NCBI GenBank assembly: GCA_963777905.1 | Contig: CAVZSM010000019.1 | Location: 124,001 to 188,000 of the forward strand | DNA from: Trebonia sp963777905 | GTDB lineage: Bacteria; Actinomycetota; Actinomycetes; Streptosporangiales; Streptosporangiaceae | Direction of reading: 5' to 3' | DNA: 64,000 nucleotides | In this document: positions 33,050 through 41,290 of the stretch, one piece after another | Layout: every line of letters begins with the position of its first letter | Position numbering within the stretch: the first letter of the stretch is position 1 | Translations under genes and position numbers: made by a program | Notes under the pieces: generated by a model | Databases searched by the model: none | Told to the model about the DNA's origin: nothing | What the model saw: the letters and a program-made list of their open reading frames with translations, nothing else

Positions 33050-34198
33050 TCAGCGGTTGGTGAGGCTTGGCTGCATTGACAAGGCAAGCACCCGGATGTT
33101 GATCGGCTGCGCGTCCTCGAAGTTGTACATCCGCCCGTACTTCGGCCTGAGCCGGTCCATGATCCGCGGCACGGCCTCGTCGACGGCCCGCTGGCGGCCG
33201 GCCGCCCACTCGCCGACGAGACCCGCGGAAAACGCGCCGGGCCCGGCCGCTGACCGGTCGGGCTTCTCGCCAGCCGCGATCTGCCTGCCGTACAGGTACA
33301 GGGAGAAGTGGTTGTTCAGCTCGGCGAGCAGCCGTCCCCTCTCCTCCGCCCCGAGGCCGCTCAGGTAGTCGGTCAGGTAGAGGTCGGGGACAGTCTCAGG
33401 ACGCGGGATCTCCTCGTTGATGAGCTCGGTGACCTCGTCCAGGTAGCCGAGGTAGAAGTCGAAGTCGGACTTCTCGCCAATGTTGCCGTGGCCGCCGGAG
33501 AACCAGTCGAACTCCAGGTCGCGCGCGAACTGCAGGTTCGGCTTGAACAGCACGAGCGGGTCCTGCCCAGCGAAGCCCCCGAACGGCAGCTGATCGATGT
33601 TGATCAAGTCCGCGGAATGCCCGATGCGCTCCTCGGCCAGCAGGAATACCGCGTGGTCTGGCGCGTGACCCGGCCGGGGCAGGCCGTGCAGCCGCAGCGT
33701 CACGCCCTCGAATTCGATGCCGCCGTCCGGCCAGCGCAGCACGTCCGTGGGCCGGGGCAGGTCACTGCCGAACCGCTCCATCCAGACGGCAGTGTGCTCG
33801 CTGGCGATCACGCGCGGGCTGGCCGCGAGTGACGTGACGAGTTTTCTCGCACCGCCGATGTGGTCCGCGTGGAAGTGCGAATAACAAAGCGCGGTTACCG
33901 GCAGGGACGTCACCGACCCGATCGCCTGCACTAGCGAATCGGCGGCGCCCAGTGGCGGATCCAGCAACAGGACGCCGCGATTGCCTACGTAGAACAGGGT
34001 GCAGTAAAAATGCCGGGAAAACCAATAGGTGCGCTCGGTGAGCCGTTGCAGAACGTATTCCTCCATGACGCTGCGCGGGAACAGATGGGAAACCCGCTGT
34101 CCTCGTCGCAGTGTCATTTCAGCGGAGGGTTCGACGTACTCGGCCGCGGTGATGGAGAGCGGTTCTTCCTGCCAGTCGCCTCGCATCACGAAGGCCAT
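33050..34198 (-). CDS. MBL-fold metallo-hydrolase
   Basis: 382 residues. The metal motif HFHADH is at residues 108-113, with further ligands probable in RPGHAPDHAVFLL, GHSADLINIDQ and the late SGGHGNIG. It is soluble, with a helical C-terminal extension of about 130 residues. It could be a lactonase, esterase or alkylsulfatase-like hydrolase with two zinc ions; the sequence does not decide. ATG 34198 has AAGGGAG at 5 nt. It lies between two AbaA/DUF397 loci on the same strand but with its own ribosome-binding site and no coupling. Confidence 0.85.
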   Translation of the reverse strand: MAFVMRGDWQEEPLSITAAEYVEPSAEMTLRRGQRVSHLFPRSVMEEYVLQRLTERTYWFSRHFYCTLFYVGNRGVLLLDPPLGAADSLVQAIGSVTSLPVTALCYSHFHADHIGGARKLVTSLAASPRVIASEHTAVWMERFGSDLPRPTDVLRWPDGGIEFEGVTLRLHGLPRPGHAPDHAVFLLAEERIGHSADLINIDQLPFGGFAGQDPLVLFKPNLQFARDLEFDWFSGGHGNIGEKSDFDFYLGYLDEVTELINEEIPRPETVPDLYLTDYLSGLGAEERGRLLAELNNHFSLYLYGRQIAAGEKPDRSAAGPGAFSAGLVGEWAAGRQRAVDEAVPRIMDRLRPKYGRMYNFEDAQPINIRVLALSMQPSLTNR

Positions 34199-34298
34199 GA
34201 CGTCTCCCTTGAGTCGGCTAGCGCCGATGCTCGCACACCGCGTCTGGCCGGTCAAGCGTCACTGGGCGGCCGGGCGCCGCGACGCCACGGCAGCCGGG

Positions 34299-34535
34299 TC
34301 AGGTGCCTGGACCGTCAAACTCGCCGTTACGGACGCCGCCGAGGAAGGCGTGCCATTCGGGCTGAGTAAATCGCAGTATCAGCCCTTCCGCATCCTTGCT
34401 GTCGCGGATACCGACGGCCCCCCCGTAAAGGCTCGCCACCTCGATGCAGTTTCCATTAGAGAAACTAAAAGAGCTCCTCACCCAGTAAGAGCCTGAACCC
34501 ATTCGCCCCGACCGCTTGGCCGCGCGCCGTGCCAT
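34299..34535 (-). CDS. DUF397 protein
   Basis: 78 residues. The complete DUF397 domain is present: GSYWVRSSFSFSNGNCIEVA, VGIRDSKDAEGLILRFTQPE and the usual ending WHAFLGGVRNGEFDGPGT followed by a stop. That shows where the paralogue at 25970 should have ended. ATG 34535 has GAGGTG 6 nt upstream. It follows an AbaA-like HATPase gene by 64 nt, forming a two-gene locus without a local XRE regulator. The XRE protein at 26240 could act with it. Confidence 0.9.
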   Translation of the reverse strand: MARRAAKRSGRMGSGSYWVRSSFSFSNGNCIEVASLYGGAVGIRDSKDAEGLILRFTQPEWHAFLGGVRNGEFDGPGT

Positions 34536-34599
34536 AGTACTCACCTCGTGGATTTGTCGTATGCGGAAATTAACTGTGGAAGATCCCCCGTGAACGGTA

Positions 34600-35019
34600 T
34601 TACTTCGCGCTGCCTCCCGTCTGGAACGCGAGCGTGAAGTAGACCGCCTTGCCGCCAGGAGTGGAGTAAAAACCCCACTCGTCGGCCAGCGCGCCGACTA
34701 TTATCAGGCCCCGGCCGGTCTCGGCGTCGGCGGGAGCGTCGGCCGGCGCGGGCATGGCGCGCGACGTGTCGTGGACATCGACGCGCAGCCGGCTGGAGGA
34801 GCACGTGACGTCGAGCATGACGGTGGGGTCGGCCTCATTCCTGACCGCGTTGGTCACCAGCTCGCTGGTGAGCAGCGCCACCACGTAGGCGTCAACCGGC
34901 ACCTGCCACGCGCGGACGATCGCGCGCACCTGCGTGCGGGCTTCGGCCACGGCTGCCAGTCCCGTGGTGAGCGGGACGTGTTGCGCGGCCGGGTGGGTAC
35001 TGGTCAGCATCGCGTTCAT
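34600..35019 (-). CDS. AbaA-like ATP-binding (HATPase_c_2) regulatory protein, paralogue B
   Basis: 139 residues, close relative of the gene at 32417. N-box: ALLTSELVTNAVRNEADPTV; then VDVHDTSRAMPAPADAPADA and ETGRGLIIVGALADEWGFYS; both end in a GGKAVYFTL segment. SpoIIAB-like ATP-binding fold without a kinase sensor. It likely regulates a sigma-factor pathway by partner switching (inference). Starts with MNAM like its paralogues; AAGGA lies 9 nt before the ATG. Element B is 51 bp upstream. DUF397 follows in the same operon. Confidence 0.88.
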   Translation of the reverse strand: MNAMLTSTHPAAQHVPLTTGLAAVAEARTQVRAIVRAWQVPVDAYVVALLTSELVTNAVRNEADPTVMLDVTCSSSRLRVDVHDTSRAMPAPADAPADAETGRGLIIVGALADEWGFYSTPGGKAVYFTLAFQTGGSAK

Positions 35020-35069
35020 GCAGGTCGGTCCTTAGTCCGCTGGCCGTGGCTAGGCAATGCCACCGCTGC

Positions 35070-35127
35070 TTTCATGACAAATATTGCTGCAACTTGCATA
35101 GATAAACATCGGTCAGCTGACTTATTT
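35070..35127 (-). promoter_or_regulatory. HATPase promoter element, copy B
   Basis: TTTCATGACAAAT, then TGCAACTTGCA (35088-35098), then 8-9 nt and ATCGGTCAGCTGACTTAT (35108-35125). It matches copy A without gaps; the right half of the large palindrome has diverged. Confidence 0.8.
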
Positions 35128-35240
35128 AGACGCGTGACTCTTGTGCCCTGGGAGCAAAGCGACGCACAGCGAGCAGAACCGCCGCGTCCCGGCGCGGCGG
35201 AGCGCGGTTGGACCGCGGCGAGACGGGTAACGACGCCAAC

Positions 35241-36131
35241 ATGGCGCAGGAGTCCGGCGGACGCGTGGGGGGCATCCCAGTCCAGCTGTCGCACCTGGAC
35301 AAGGTTTTCTTCCCTGACGACGGGATCACCAAGGGCAACCTCGTCGCCTACTACGAGTCGATGGCGCCGCGCATCATCGGCTACCTCAAGGACCGGCCGC
35401 TGGTCATGGACCGGTACCCGGACGGCATCACCGGTCAGCGCCTCGTCCAGAAGAACGTCCCGCAGTACTTCCCCGACTGGATCACCCGCGCGGAGGTGAA
35501 GAAGCAGGGCGGCGTCGTGCGCCATGTCATCTGCGACAAGCCCGCGACCCTGGTGTACCTGGCCAACCAGGCCTGCATCGAACTGCACGTGTTCCTCAGC
35601 AGCCTGGCCGCGCTTGACCAGCCAGACCAGCTTGTGTTCGACCTCGACCCGCCGGACGAAGCCGGGTTCGACCTGGCCCGCCGCCACGCGCTCAACCTCA
35701 GGGAGATCCTCGAGGGCGACCTCGGGCTCGCCACCTTCGTCAAGACCACCGGCGGCAAGGGCCTGCACGTGCACGTGCCGCTGCGCCCCGAGGCCGACTT
35801 CGACACGGTGCGCGGCTTCGCCCGCGACGTGGCTACCCGGCTGGCCGGCCGGTTCCCCGATGAGCTCACCGTGGAGCCGCGCAAGGAGCAGCGCGGCCAC
35901 CGGCTGTACCTGGACATCATGCGCAACGCCTACGCGCAAACCGTCGTCGCCCCGTACTCGGTGCGCGGCCGTCCCGGCGCCCGCGTATCGACGCCCTTGT
36001 ACTGGTCCGAAGTCGAGGACGTCACCCTGAACCCGGGCCAGTTCACGATGCGCACGATCGCAGCAGAACTGGAGCGCCGCGGCGACCCGTGGGCGGGGAT
36101 GGCCAGGCGCCGCCGCCGCCTCCCGCGATAA
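35241..36131 (+). CDS. ligD: LigD-type DNA polymerase domain protein (NHEJ)
   Basis: 296 residues, a stand-alone polymerase (primase-like) domain. It has LSHLDKVFFPDDGITKGNLV, the metal-binding DLDPP in QLVFDLDPPDEAGFDLA, TTGGKGLHVHVPL and VAPYSVRGRPGARVSTPL. It adds ribonucleotides or fills gaps during non-homologous end joining, normally with Ku and the LigD ligase. The ligase gene is 1.3 kb away on the other strand; no ku gene is in the window. No clear ribosome-binding site precedes ATG 35241; a TTG at 35208 with GGAG is an alternative. Confidence 0.9.
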   Translation: MAQESGGRVGGIPVQLSHLDKVFFPDDGITKGNLVAYYESMAPRIIGYLKDRPLVMDRYPDGITGQRLVQKNVPQYFPDWITRAEVKKQGGVVRHVICDKPATLVYLANQACIELHVFLSSLAALDQPDQLVFDLDPPDEAGFDLARRHALNLREILEGDLGLATFVKTTGGKGLHVHVPLRPEADFDTVRGFARDVATRLAGRFPDELTVEPRKEQRGHRLYLDIMRNAYAQTVVAPYSVRGRPGARVSTPLYWSEVEDVTLNPGQFTMRTIAAELERRGDPWAGMARRRRRLPR

Positions 36132-36149
36132 GGAACCAGTTAAGGTTCC
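36132..36149 (+). terminator. short hairpin after LigD polymerase
   Basis: GGAACC-AGTTAA-GGTTCC immediately after the TAA stop. A small perfect stem without a U run; a second palindrome CGTTCC-C-GGAACG (36164-36176) follows and may be an operator. Confidence 0.4.
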
Positions 36150-36197
36150 GTGCCGAGCCGTAACGTTCCCGGAACGGTCGGAGCGTAGGTTGCCTCC

Positions 36198-36257
36198 ATG
36201 GGTGAGGTGCGGCTGACCGGTAGCGGTTACCGCTGCCGGGACGAGTTACGACCGTGA
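36198..36257 (+). CDS. possible 19-aa leader peptide with a TTA codon
   Basis: ATG 36198 opens the frame MGEVRLTGSGYRCRDELRP, whose TGA overlaps the GTG start of the membrane sensor as GTGA. It contains a rare TTA leucine codon (at 36246-36248), which in Streptomyces-type genomes links translation to the bldA tRNA. The palindrome AGCGGT-T-ACCGCT lies inside it. Translational coupling is plausible, but the ribosome-binding site is weak and coding is unproven. Confidence 0.35.
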   Translation: MGEVRLTGSGYRCRDELRP

Positions 36258-37441
36258 TCAGCTACCGGGTGGCGCTATGGGCGGCCGGGATCCTGCTGGC
36301 GGGCCTTCTCGCGGCGTTCGTGCCGCTCACGATGGCCAGCCACGATCTTCACCTGTCCGCCGCCGGCGCTACTCCCGTCATGGCCCTGGCACTGGCTGCC
36401 GCCGGAATGGTGGTGGCGAACCGTCAGTCGTCTAATCCGATCGGCTGGCTGCTGCTCGGCAGCGGGCTGGCCACGATGCTGTCGACCGATGCCGGACTCT
36501 ACGTGCTGCTTGATTACCGGATCGGTCACGGCACGCTGCCGCTCGGCCCGGCGGCCGCGTTCTGGGTGTGGGCGTTGTGGCCACTCCCGTTTCTCATTGG
36601 CACCCCCGCGCTCGTACTGTTTCCAGACGGCCAGCTGCCCACCCGCCTGTCACGATGGTCGGTGCGGATTTATGTCGCTACCAGCACACTGTGGATAGCG
36701 GGCCAGATGGCGGGGGCCATCGATGCCATCGCCGGGCACCAGATCCACGTAGATGCCAGCGGCATCACGAACAACCCGGCCGGGCTGGCCGCAAGCGTTT
36801 CCAACCTCTCGTGGGTGTTCGCTGTACCGATCCCGGTGATCTGGCTGATCTGGATAGGCCACCAGATCGTGAGCTACCGCGGTGCCACCGACCAGCGGCG
36901 CGAGCAGCTCAAATGGCTCACCGGCGGAGCCGCGGCCGTGGTCGTCGGAGTGGTCGTGTCGCTGCTGGTGACGTCCTTGGGTGGTCCCGCTGCGCAGGCC
37001 GCGCTGATCATCTCCCGGCTGGCCATCGTCGCGTTCCCGGTCAGCATCGGCGTGGCCATCCTGAAGTACCGGCTGTACGAGATCGACCGGCTCATCAGCC
37101 GCACCCTGGCGTACGCGATCGTCACCGGGCTCCTGGTCGGGGTCTACGCCGGGCTGGTGCTGCTGGCCACCCAGGTGTTCCGGTTCCACAGCAGCGTGGC
37201 AGTGGCCGCCGCCACGCTGGCCGCGGCGGCGCTGTTCACCCCGGTAAGGCGGCGAGTGCAGCGAGCCGTGGACCGGCGGTTCAACCGGGCCCGGTATGAC
37301 GCCGGCCTGACCGTGGCCGCGTTCGCATCCAGCCTCAAGGACGCCGTGGACCTGGACTCGGTCCAGGAGGGCCTGGCCGACGTTGTGTCTCGCGCCCTGG
37401 AACCCGCCCACGTCTCGGTGTGGATCAGCCGACGCCACTGA
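36254..37441 (+). CDS. multi-pass membrane sensor protein without kinase domain
   Basis: 395 residues. About nine to ten membrane segments fill residues 5-335 (LWAAGILLAGLLAAFVPLTM first; FPDGQLPTRLSRW loop; YEIDRLISRTLAYAIVTGLL). Then comes the linker TPVRRRVQRAVDRRFNRARY and a short cytoplasmic start of a GAF/kinase-like region (VDLDSVQEGLADVVSRALEP). Proteins of this type usually continue into a histidine kinase; here the gene ends at the linker. It may be a truncated sensor or a partner for a separate kinase. It lies between the two LigD genes without a clear functional link. Confidence 0.75.
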   Translation: MISYRVALWAAGILLAGLLAAFVPLTMASHDLHLSAAGATPVMALALAAAGMVVANRQSSNPIGWLLLGSGLATMLSTDAGLYVLLDYRIGHGTLPLGPAAAFWVWALWPLPFLIGTPALVLFPDGQLPTRLSRWSVRIYVATSTLWIAGQMAGAIDAIAGHQIHVDASGITNNPAGLAASVSNLSWVFAVPIPVIWLIWIGHQIVSYRGATDQRREQLKWLTGGAAAVVVGVVVSLLVTSLGGPAAQAALIISRLAIVAFPVSIGVAILKYRLYEIDRLISRTLAYAIVTGLLVGVYAGLVLLATQVFRFHSSVAVAAATLAAAALFTPVRRRVQRAVDRRFNRARYDAGLTVAAFASSLKDAVDLDSVQEGLADVVSRALEPAHVSVWISRRH

Positions 37442-37477
37442 GGCTGACTCCCGGCTCCGTCAAGCCCGGCTGGAGTA

Positions 37478-38461
37478 TTAGGAACCTGACGGCACTTCGC
37501 GCACCACTTCACGCGCCGCCTTGTCGTCGCGCAGCCCCTGGAACCGCGGGTGGCGGAGCTCACCAGCGTCGGTCCACTCGCTGAAGCCGACCTGGGCAAC
37601 GAGCTCCGGCCTGACCCAGTGCACACCCCGCTCCCGCACCGGCGGCCCTTGCTGGAACGGCGTGCCGTCCTGCTCCAGTGCGCCCAGCCTGTCCCGCAGG
37701 CTGCGCAGGGTCTCGGTGTCGAACCCCGTGCCGACCTTCCCGGCGTAGACCAGCTCGCCGTCAGGGTTGTAGTAGCCGAGCAGCAGCGCGCCGAATCCGA
37801 CCCGGGAACGCTGCGGGTCGGTGAAGCCGCCGACCACGAGTTCCTGGCCGCTCTCGCACTTGAACTTCAGCCAGTTCTTGTTGCGACCGCTCACGTACGG
37901 CGCGCTGGCCAGCTTGGCGATCAGCCCTTCCCAGCCGTCGTGGCAGGCCTGCGCGTAGAAGGCCTTGCCGTCGCCGACGCGGTGCTCGGTGTACCGCAGC
38001 GGATCACGGTAGCTGACCGCGCGCGCCAGAATTTCCTTGCGCTCGAGGAGCGGCCGCGGCCGGGTGTCCTCGCCGTCGGAGTACATCACGTCGAACATGT
38101 GGTACACCACGGGCACGGAACGCAGCAGTTCCGGGTCAGGATGGACGAGGCCGAGCCGGTGCTGCAGCCGCTCGAACCTGGTCTGCGTGCCGTCGAAGGC
38201 CACCATCTCCCCGTCGAGCACCAGGCCGCCGTGGCCGGCGTCCTCCCGCTGGGCTGCCAGGGCCTCGGCGACTTCTGGGAACGTGCTGGTGATGTCCCGC
38301 TTGTTCCGGCTCAACAGCCGGACCCCGTCCGGCCCGCAGAAGGCCAGGCAGCGTTCGCCGTCCAGCTTCCGCTCGTACACCCAGTCCGGGTCGGAGAAAC
38401 GGTCCCGGGTCAGGGTGGCGAGCTCCGGCTCCACCCACGACGGAAGATCGGCCTTGGCCAT
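37478..38461 (-). CDS. ligD: ATP-dependent DNA ligase (LigD ligase domain)
   Basis: 327 residues. The nucleotidyl-transfer motif is YERKLDGERCLAFCG with catalytic Lys 32; further motifs are VLDGEMVAFDG, YHMFDVMY, WEGLIAKLASAPYVSGRNKN and WLKFKC, and the OB-fold part LVVGGFTDPQRSRVGFGALL. It seals DNA double-strand breaks in bacterial end joining. The start ATG 38461 has AGGA just upstream. It converges on the membrane sensor and pairs functionally with the LigD polymerase gene at 35241, i.e. a split LigD arrangement. Confidence 0.93.
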   Translation of the reverse strand: MAKADLPSWVEPELATLTRDRFSDPDWVYERKLDGERCLAFCGPDGVRLLSRNKRDITSTFPEVAEALAAQREDAGHGGLVLDGEMVAFDGTQTRFERLQHRLGLVHPDPELLRSVPVVYHMFDVMYSDGEDTRPRPLLERKEILARAVSYRDPLRYTEHRVGDGKAFYAQACHDGWEGLIAKLASAPYVSGRNKNWLKFKCESGQELVVGGFTDPQRSRVGFGALLLGYYNPDGELVYAGKVGTGFDTETLRSLRDRLGALEQDGTPFQQGPPVRERGVHWVRPELVAQVGFSEWTDAGELRHPRFQGLRDDKAAREVVREVPSGS

Positions 38462-38563
38462 GCGTCCTGCCTCAGACTCTGGACTTACCACGGACAAACC
38501 CAGGGTAGCGGGGCGCGCATCATCCGTCCCCGGCCGTCGGCCCCCCAGCCCCGGCCAGCCCGG

Positions 38564-39067
38564 TCAGCCCGCGCGGCGCCAGTCCACGGCGACGGGCGCC
38601 GGCGGGCGGGCGGTCCAGAACGTCGGGTCGCGCTGCGCGCAGCCCGGGCAGGCGCGCCGCCCGAGCGCGTCGTAGCGCCATCCCGCGGCCAGCGCCCTGG
38701 CGCGCAGGTCACGCTCGCCGAGCGCGTCGGGGTGGGTGTACGTCGCATCGCAGGTCCCGAACTCGCACCAGATGAACGGGATCCGGATCTCGTCGCCGAT
38801 GACGGCGCGCACGGGCTCCGGTCGCGCGCCCCGCGAGACGGCCGGCGGAGGCGGCACGGGAGCCCAGCCCGCGGGCGGCGCGGGCCTGGCGGGAGGTCGC
38901 CGGGGGAGCGGCGGAGCGGGGGAGTCCGCGGCCGGGCCGTAGCCGGCGGAGGCGGGGTCGTGCCTGGGGGTGAACCGAGGCATCCTCCTCATGGGACCGG
39001 TCCGCGGGTCAGGCTCCGCGGTGTCCGTGCTCGCGGGCCGGGGGCGCGGGCTACCGGAAGTGTCCAT
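38564..39067 (-). CDS. hypothetical protein with Cys4 zinc-ribbon-like C-terminus
   Basis: 167 residues. The first 85 are Pro/Arg/Ala-rich and probably disordered (PAPPLPRRPPARPAPPAGW). The C-terminal half is ordered: IPFIWCEFGTCDATYTHP, DLRARALAAGWRYDALG, RRACPGCAQRDPTFW. The pairs C-x4-C and C-x2-C look like a zinc ribbon. I know of no assigned function. It is divergent from the LLM oxidoreductase side and lies upstream of the DNA ligase on the same strand, separated by about 100 bp. Confidence 0.65.
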   Translation of the reverse strand: MDTSGSPRPRPASTDTAEPDPRTGPMRRMPRFTPRHDPASAGYGPAADSPAPPLPRRPPARPAPPAGWAPVPPPPAVSRGARPEPVRAVIGDEIRIPFIWCEFGTCDATYTHPDALGERDLRARALAAGWRYDALGRRACPGCAQRDPTFWTARPPAPVAVDWRRAG

Positions 39068-39219
39068 CGCAGTACCTCACATTCGTCCGCTGAGCTGCCC
39101 TACGGGCTTCTCCCCGCACCGCCGCAAATTGCACACCGGTCTTTCCCGTCACAGCCGTCTGAAACGTGAACGGCGCGACACGCCGGTTCGTTACGCCCCG
39201 GGAAGAAGCCGGAGCTAGC

Positions 39220-40077
39220 TCACCCGAGTTCGGGCAGCGCCGCGGCCAGCAGGTCGATGACCCTGGCGGGCTCGGTGATGCCTTTCGCGGCGATGTAGGC
39301 CGCGGTGAACCCGAGGTCACGCAGGCCCGAGGCGGTGCGGACGATGTCGTCGCTGGTCGTGGCCGGGTCGATGATGATCATGGTCGTCTTCTCGACCTGT
39401 TCGTAGTCCCGGCCGACGTCCTCGCAGTGCTGCCTGAGCACGTCCAGCTTGTGGCCGGCCTCGGGGCTCGCGGAGATGTTGCAGGCGTCGGCGTACGTGG
39501 CGACGAGCCGCAGGGTCTTCTTCTCCCCGCCGCCGCCGATCATCAGGTACGGGCGCGGCCGCTGCAGGCTCTGCGGCGAGTTCAGGGTCCGGCCGAGGTG
39601 GTAGTGCTTGCCGTCGAACGGCGCCTCGGAGTCCGACCACATTTGCAGGCAGATCTGGATCGTCTCCTCCAGCCGCTCGAAGCGCTCGGCGACCGGCGGG
39701 AAGCGGAACCCGAGCCCCTCGGACTCCTCCACGTTCCAGGCCGCGCCGATGCCGAGGCCCGCCCGGCCCTCCGAGAGCACGTCGAGGGTCGTGACCTGCT
39801 TGGCCAGCAGGGCGGGCTCGCGGTAGATGACGCCGGTGACGAGCGCGTGCAGCTGCACCCGTTCGGTGTGCGCGGCAAGGAAGGAGAGCGCCGCGTACGC
39901 CTCGAGCATCTCGTGCTCGACGGGCCCTATCCCGCGGAGCTGCCAGAAGTGGTCCATGACGGTGATCCGCGTGATGCCCGCCGCCTCGGCATTCCTCGCG
40001 TGGCTCGCCAGGGTCCGTCCGAGGACGGGCGCCCCGCCGCTCCAGGTGAAGTCGGCGATGTGCAGGCCCAGTTCCAT
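39220..40077 (-). CDS. LLM-class F420-dependent oxidoreductase
   Basis: 285 residues, luciferase-like TIM barrel: LGLHIADFTWSGGAPVLG, AEAAGITRITVMDHFWQLRG, VTGVIYREPALLAKQVTTLD, LSEGRAGLGIGAAWNVEESE and LMIGGGGEKKTLRLVATYAD. It belongs to the TIGR-type F420 group like the gene at 17971 and uses F420H2 or FMN on an unknown substrate. Single gene; the upstream region (TCTCCCTTG) gives its ribosome-binding site. The 46-bp element of the other LLM gene is not present here. Confidence 0.88.
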   Translation of the reverse strand: MELGLHIADFTWSGGAPVLGRTLASHARNAEAAGITRITVMDHFWQLRGIGPVEHEMLEAYAALSFLAAHTERVQLHALVTGVIYREPALLAKQVTTLDVLSEGRAGLGIGAAWNVEESEGLGFRFPPVAERFERLEETIQICLQMWSDSEAPFDGKHYHLGRTLNSPQSLQRPRPYLMIGGGGEKKTLRLVATYADACNISASPEAGHKLDVLRQHCEDVGRDYEQVEKTTMIIIDPATTSDDIVRTASGLRDLGFTAAYIAAKGITEPARVIDLLAAALPELG

Positions 40078-40165
40078 GCGTCTCCCTTGTCCGTTGTCCG
40101 TTGTGGCGTCGCTCCGGACAGCAGTCTGCTACATCGCCATCAGGCCCCGTGCCGGGGGCGGCGGC

Positions 40166-40699
40166 TTAGGCCCCCGCGGCATGCGCCGCGCACCGGGTGG
40201 CCGTGGCCGCGGCAGAGTCGTCATAGAAGGCGGCGCCGCACCCGGCGACGGAGCAGGACTTGAGCCGGAGCCACGTGCCGGCGGCGGCGGAGTCCGCGAT
40301 GGCGACCGCCACGATGGCCACCAGGCCGGAATAGCTGGCCCTGGCCGCGCTGGCCAGCCGGATGGCGCTCGCCGGGTTTACGGTGACGATGATGCGGCCG
40401 TCCGCGAGCGCCCTGGACAGGCGCTCCGCGGCCGTGGCGTCCTGGTGGCCGTCGGTGTGGGCCGCGAGGACATCCCTGAGCGACTCGCGCAGCCGCAGCA
40501 GGGCGCCGTGTTCCGAGTTGCTGAGGCCTGCCTCCGAGGGCAGCAGCGCTACGGCGCGGAGCCAGCCGGTCGCGTCCTCGCGGGTGCGCAGCAAATCGGT
40601 GTCCCAGTCGGCGCCCAGCGTGTTAGCGAGCGCCTGGACACGGTCCAGGGGGGCAGGAGCGGGCGTACCGCCGTCGGCGGGCGTCTCAGGACCGGGCAC
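40166..40699 (-). CDS. ABATE/CGNR-like zinc-finger protein, degenerate finger
   Basis: 177 residues. The N-terminal domain (LDRVQALANTLGADWDTDLL, LRLRESLRDVLAAH) has the layout of the ABATE domain. The C-terminus has LKSCSVAGCGAAFYDDSAAA and TATRCAAHAAGA, matching the first cysteine pair of a CGNR zinc finger, but the final CGNR sequence is missing. Intact members are thought to be transcriptional regulators. With the finger incomplete, DNA binding is uncertain. It is a single gene, divergent from the DoxX-like gene. Confidence 0.7.
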   Translation of the reverse strand: MPGPETPADGGTPAPAPLDRVQALANTLGADWDTDLLRTREDATGWLRAVALLPSEAGLSNSEHGALLRLRESLRDVLAAHTDGHQDATAAERLSRALADGRIIVTVNPASAIRLASAARASYSGLVAIVAVAIADSAAAGTWLRLKSCSVAGCGAAFYDDSAAATATRCAAHAAGA

Positions 40700-40789
40700 G
40701 ATTCGATCGTAACTAGCCGGGCCAGGCCTGGACAGCCGTCAGTTAGGTGGATGATGTATCAAGAATGTAGGCGCGGGAAGCGTCCCGTG

Positions 40790-40805
40790 AAGCCCAGGAG
40801 GGCTT
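40790..40805 (+). terminator. small hairpin before the DoxX-like gene
   Basis: AAGCCC-AGGA-GGGCTT, 6-bp stem, 35 bp upstream of the ATG at 40841. It could be an attenuator or protein site rather than a terminator, as no gene precedes it on this strand. Confidence 0.35.
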
Positions 40806-40840
40806 TACCATCTCATCTACACCACTGCGTAGGGGAAGAC

Positions 40841-41260
40841 ATGGGAATCTCGGTGAAGGCACGGCACCTTCCACAGCGGGTGGCCGCCGCGGCGATCATC
40901 CTCGACTCGGGCATCGGCAAGCTGTCGGCCGATGAGGAGACCGCCGAGCGCCTGCACGGATTCGCCTCCGGCACCTATCCGTTCCTGAAGAAGCTCAAGC
41001 CAGCCCAGTTTGTCCGCATGCTGGCGGTGTCCGAAATCGCGCTCGGCACCGCGCTGCTCGTGCCCGTGGTGCCGGCCGCGCTGGCCGGCGCTGGGCTGAC
41101 GGCCTTCTCCAGCGGCCTGCTGGGCTTGTACGTTAGGACGCCCGGCATGCGCAAGAAGGGCAGCCCCTTCCCGACTCAGCAGGGGATCACCCTGGCCAAG
41201 GACGTGTGGCTGGTGGGCATCGGCCTCGGCCTCGTCCTCGACGATCTCACCGACCGGTAG
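40841..41260 (+). CDS. DoxX-like small membrane protein
   Basis: 139 residues with about four hydrophobic segments (VAAAAIILDSGIGKL, ALGTALLVPVVPAALAGAGL, FSSGLLGLYVRTPGM, WLVGIGLGLVLDDL). The layout and size match DoxX/DoxD-like membrane proteins, which take part in redox or thiosulfate/mycothiol-linked processes, but family assignment is tentative. ATG 40841 has AGGGGAA upstream. It converges with the FAD monooxygenase gene. Confidence 0.7.
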   Translation: MGISVKARHLPQRVAAAAIILDSGIGKLSADEETAERLHGFASGTYPFLKKLKPAQFVRMLAVSEIALGTALLVPVVPAALAGAGLTAFSSGLLGLYVRTPGMRKKGSPFPTQQGITLAKDVWLVGIGLGLVLDDLTDR

Positions 41261-41290
41261 CGGACCCCGCCTCGCCAGGGCAGCCGGGTC

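Noticed and set aside
25000..35200. Genomic island or prophage between the HATPase loci
   Set aside because: No integrase, transposase, tRNA or attachment-site repeats were seen; AT-rich pockets and decay alone are not enough.
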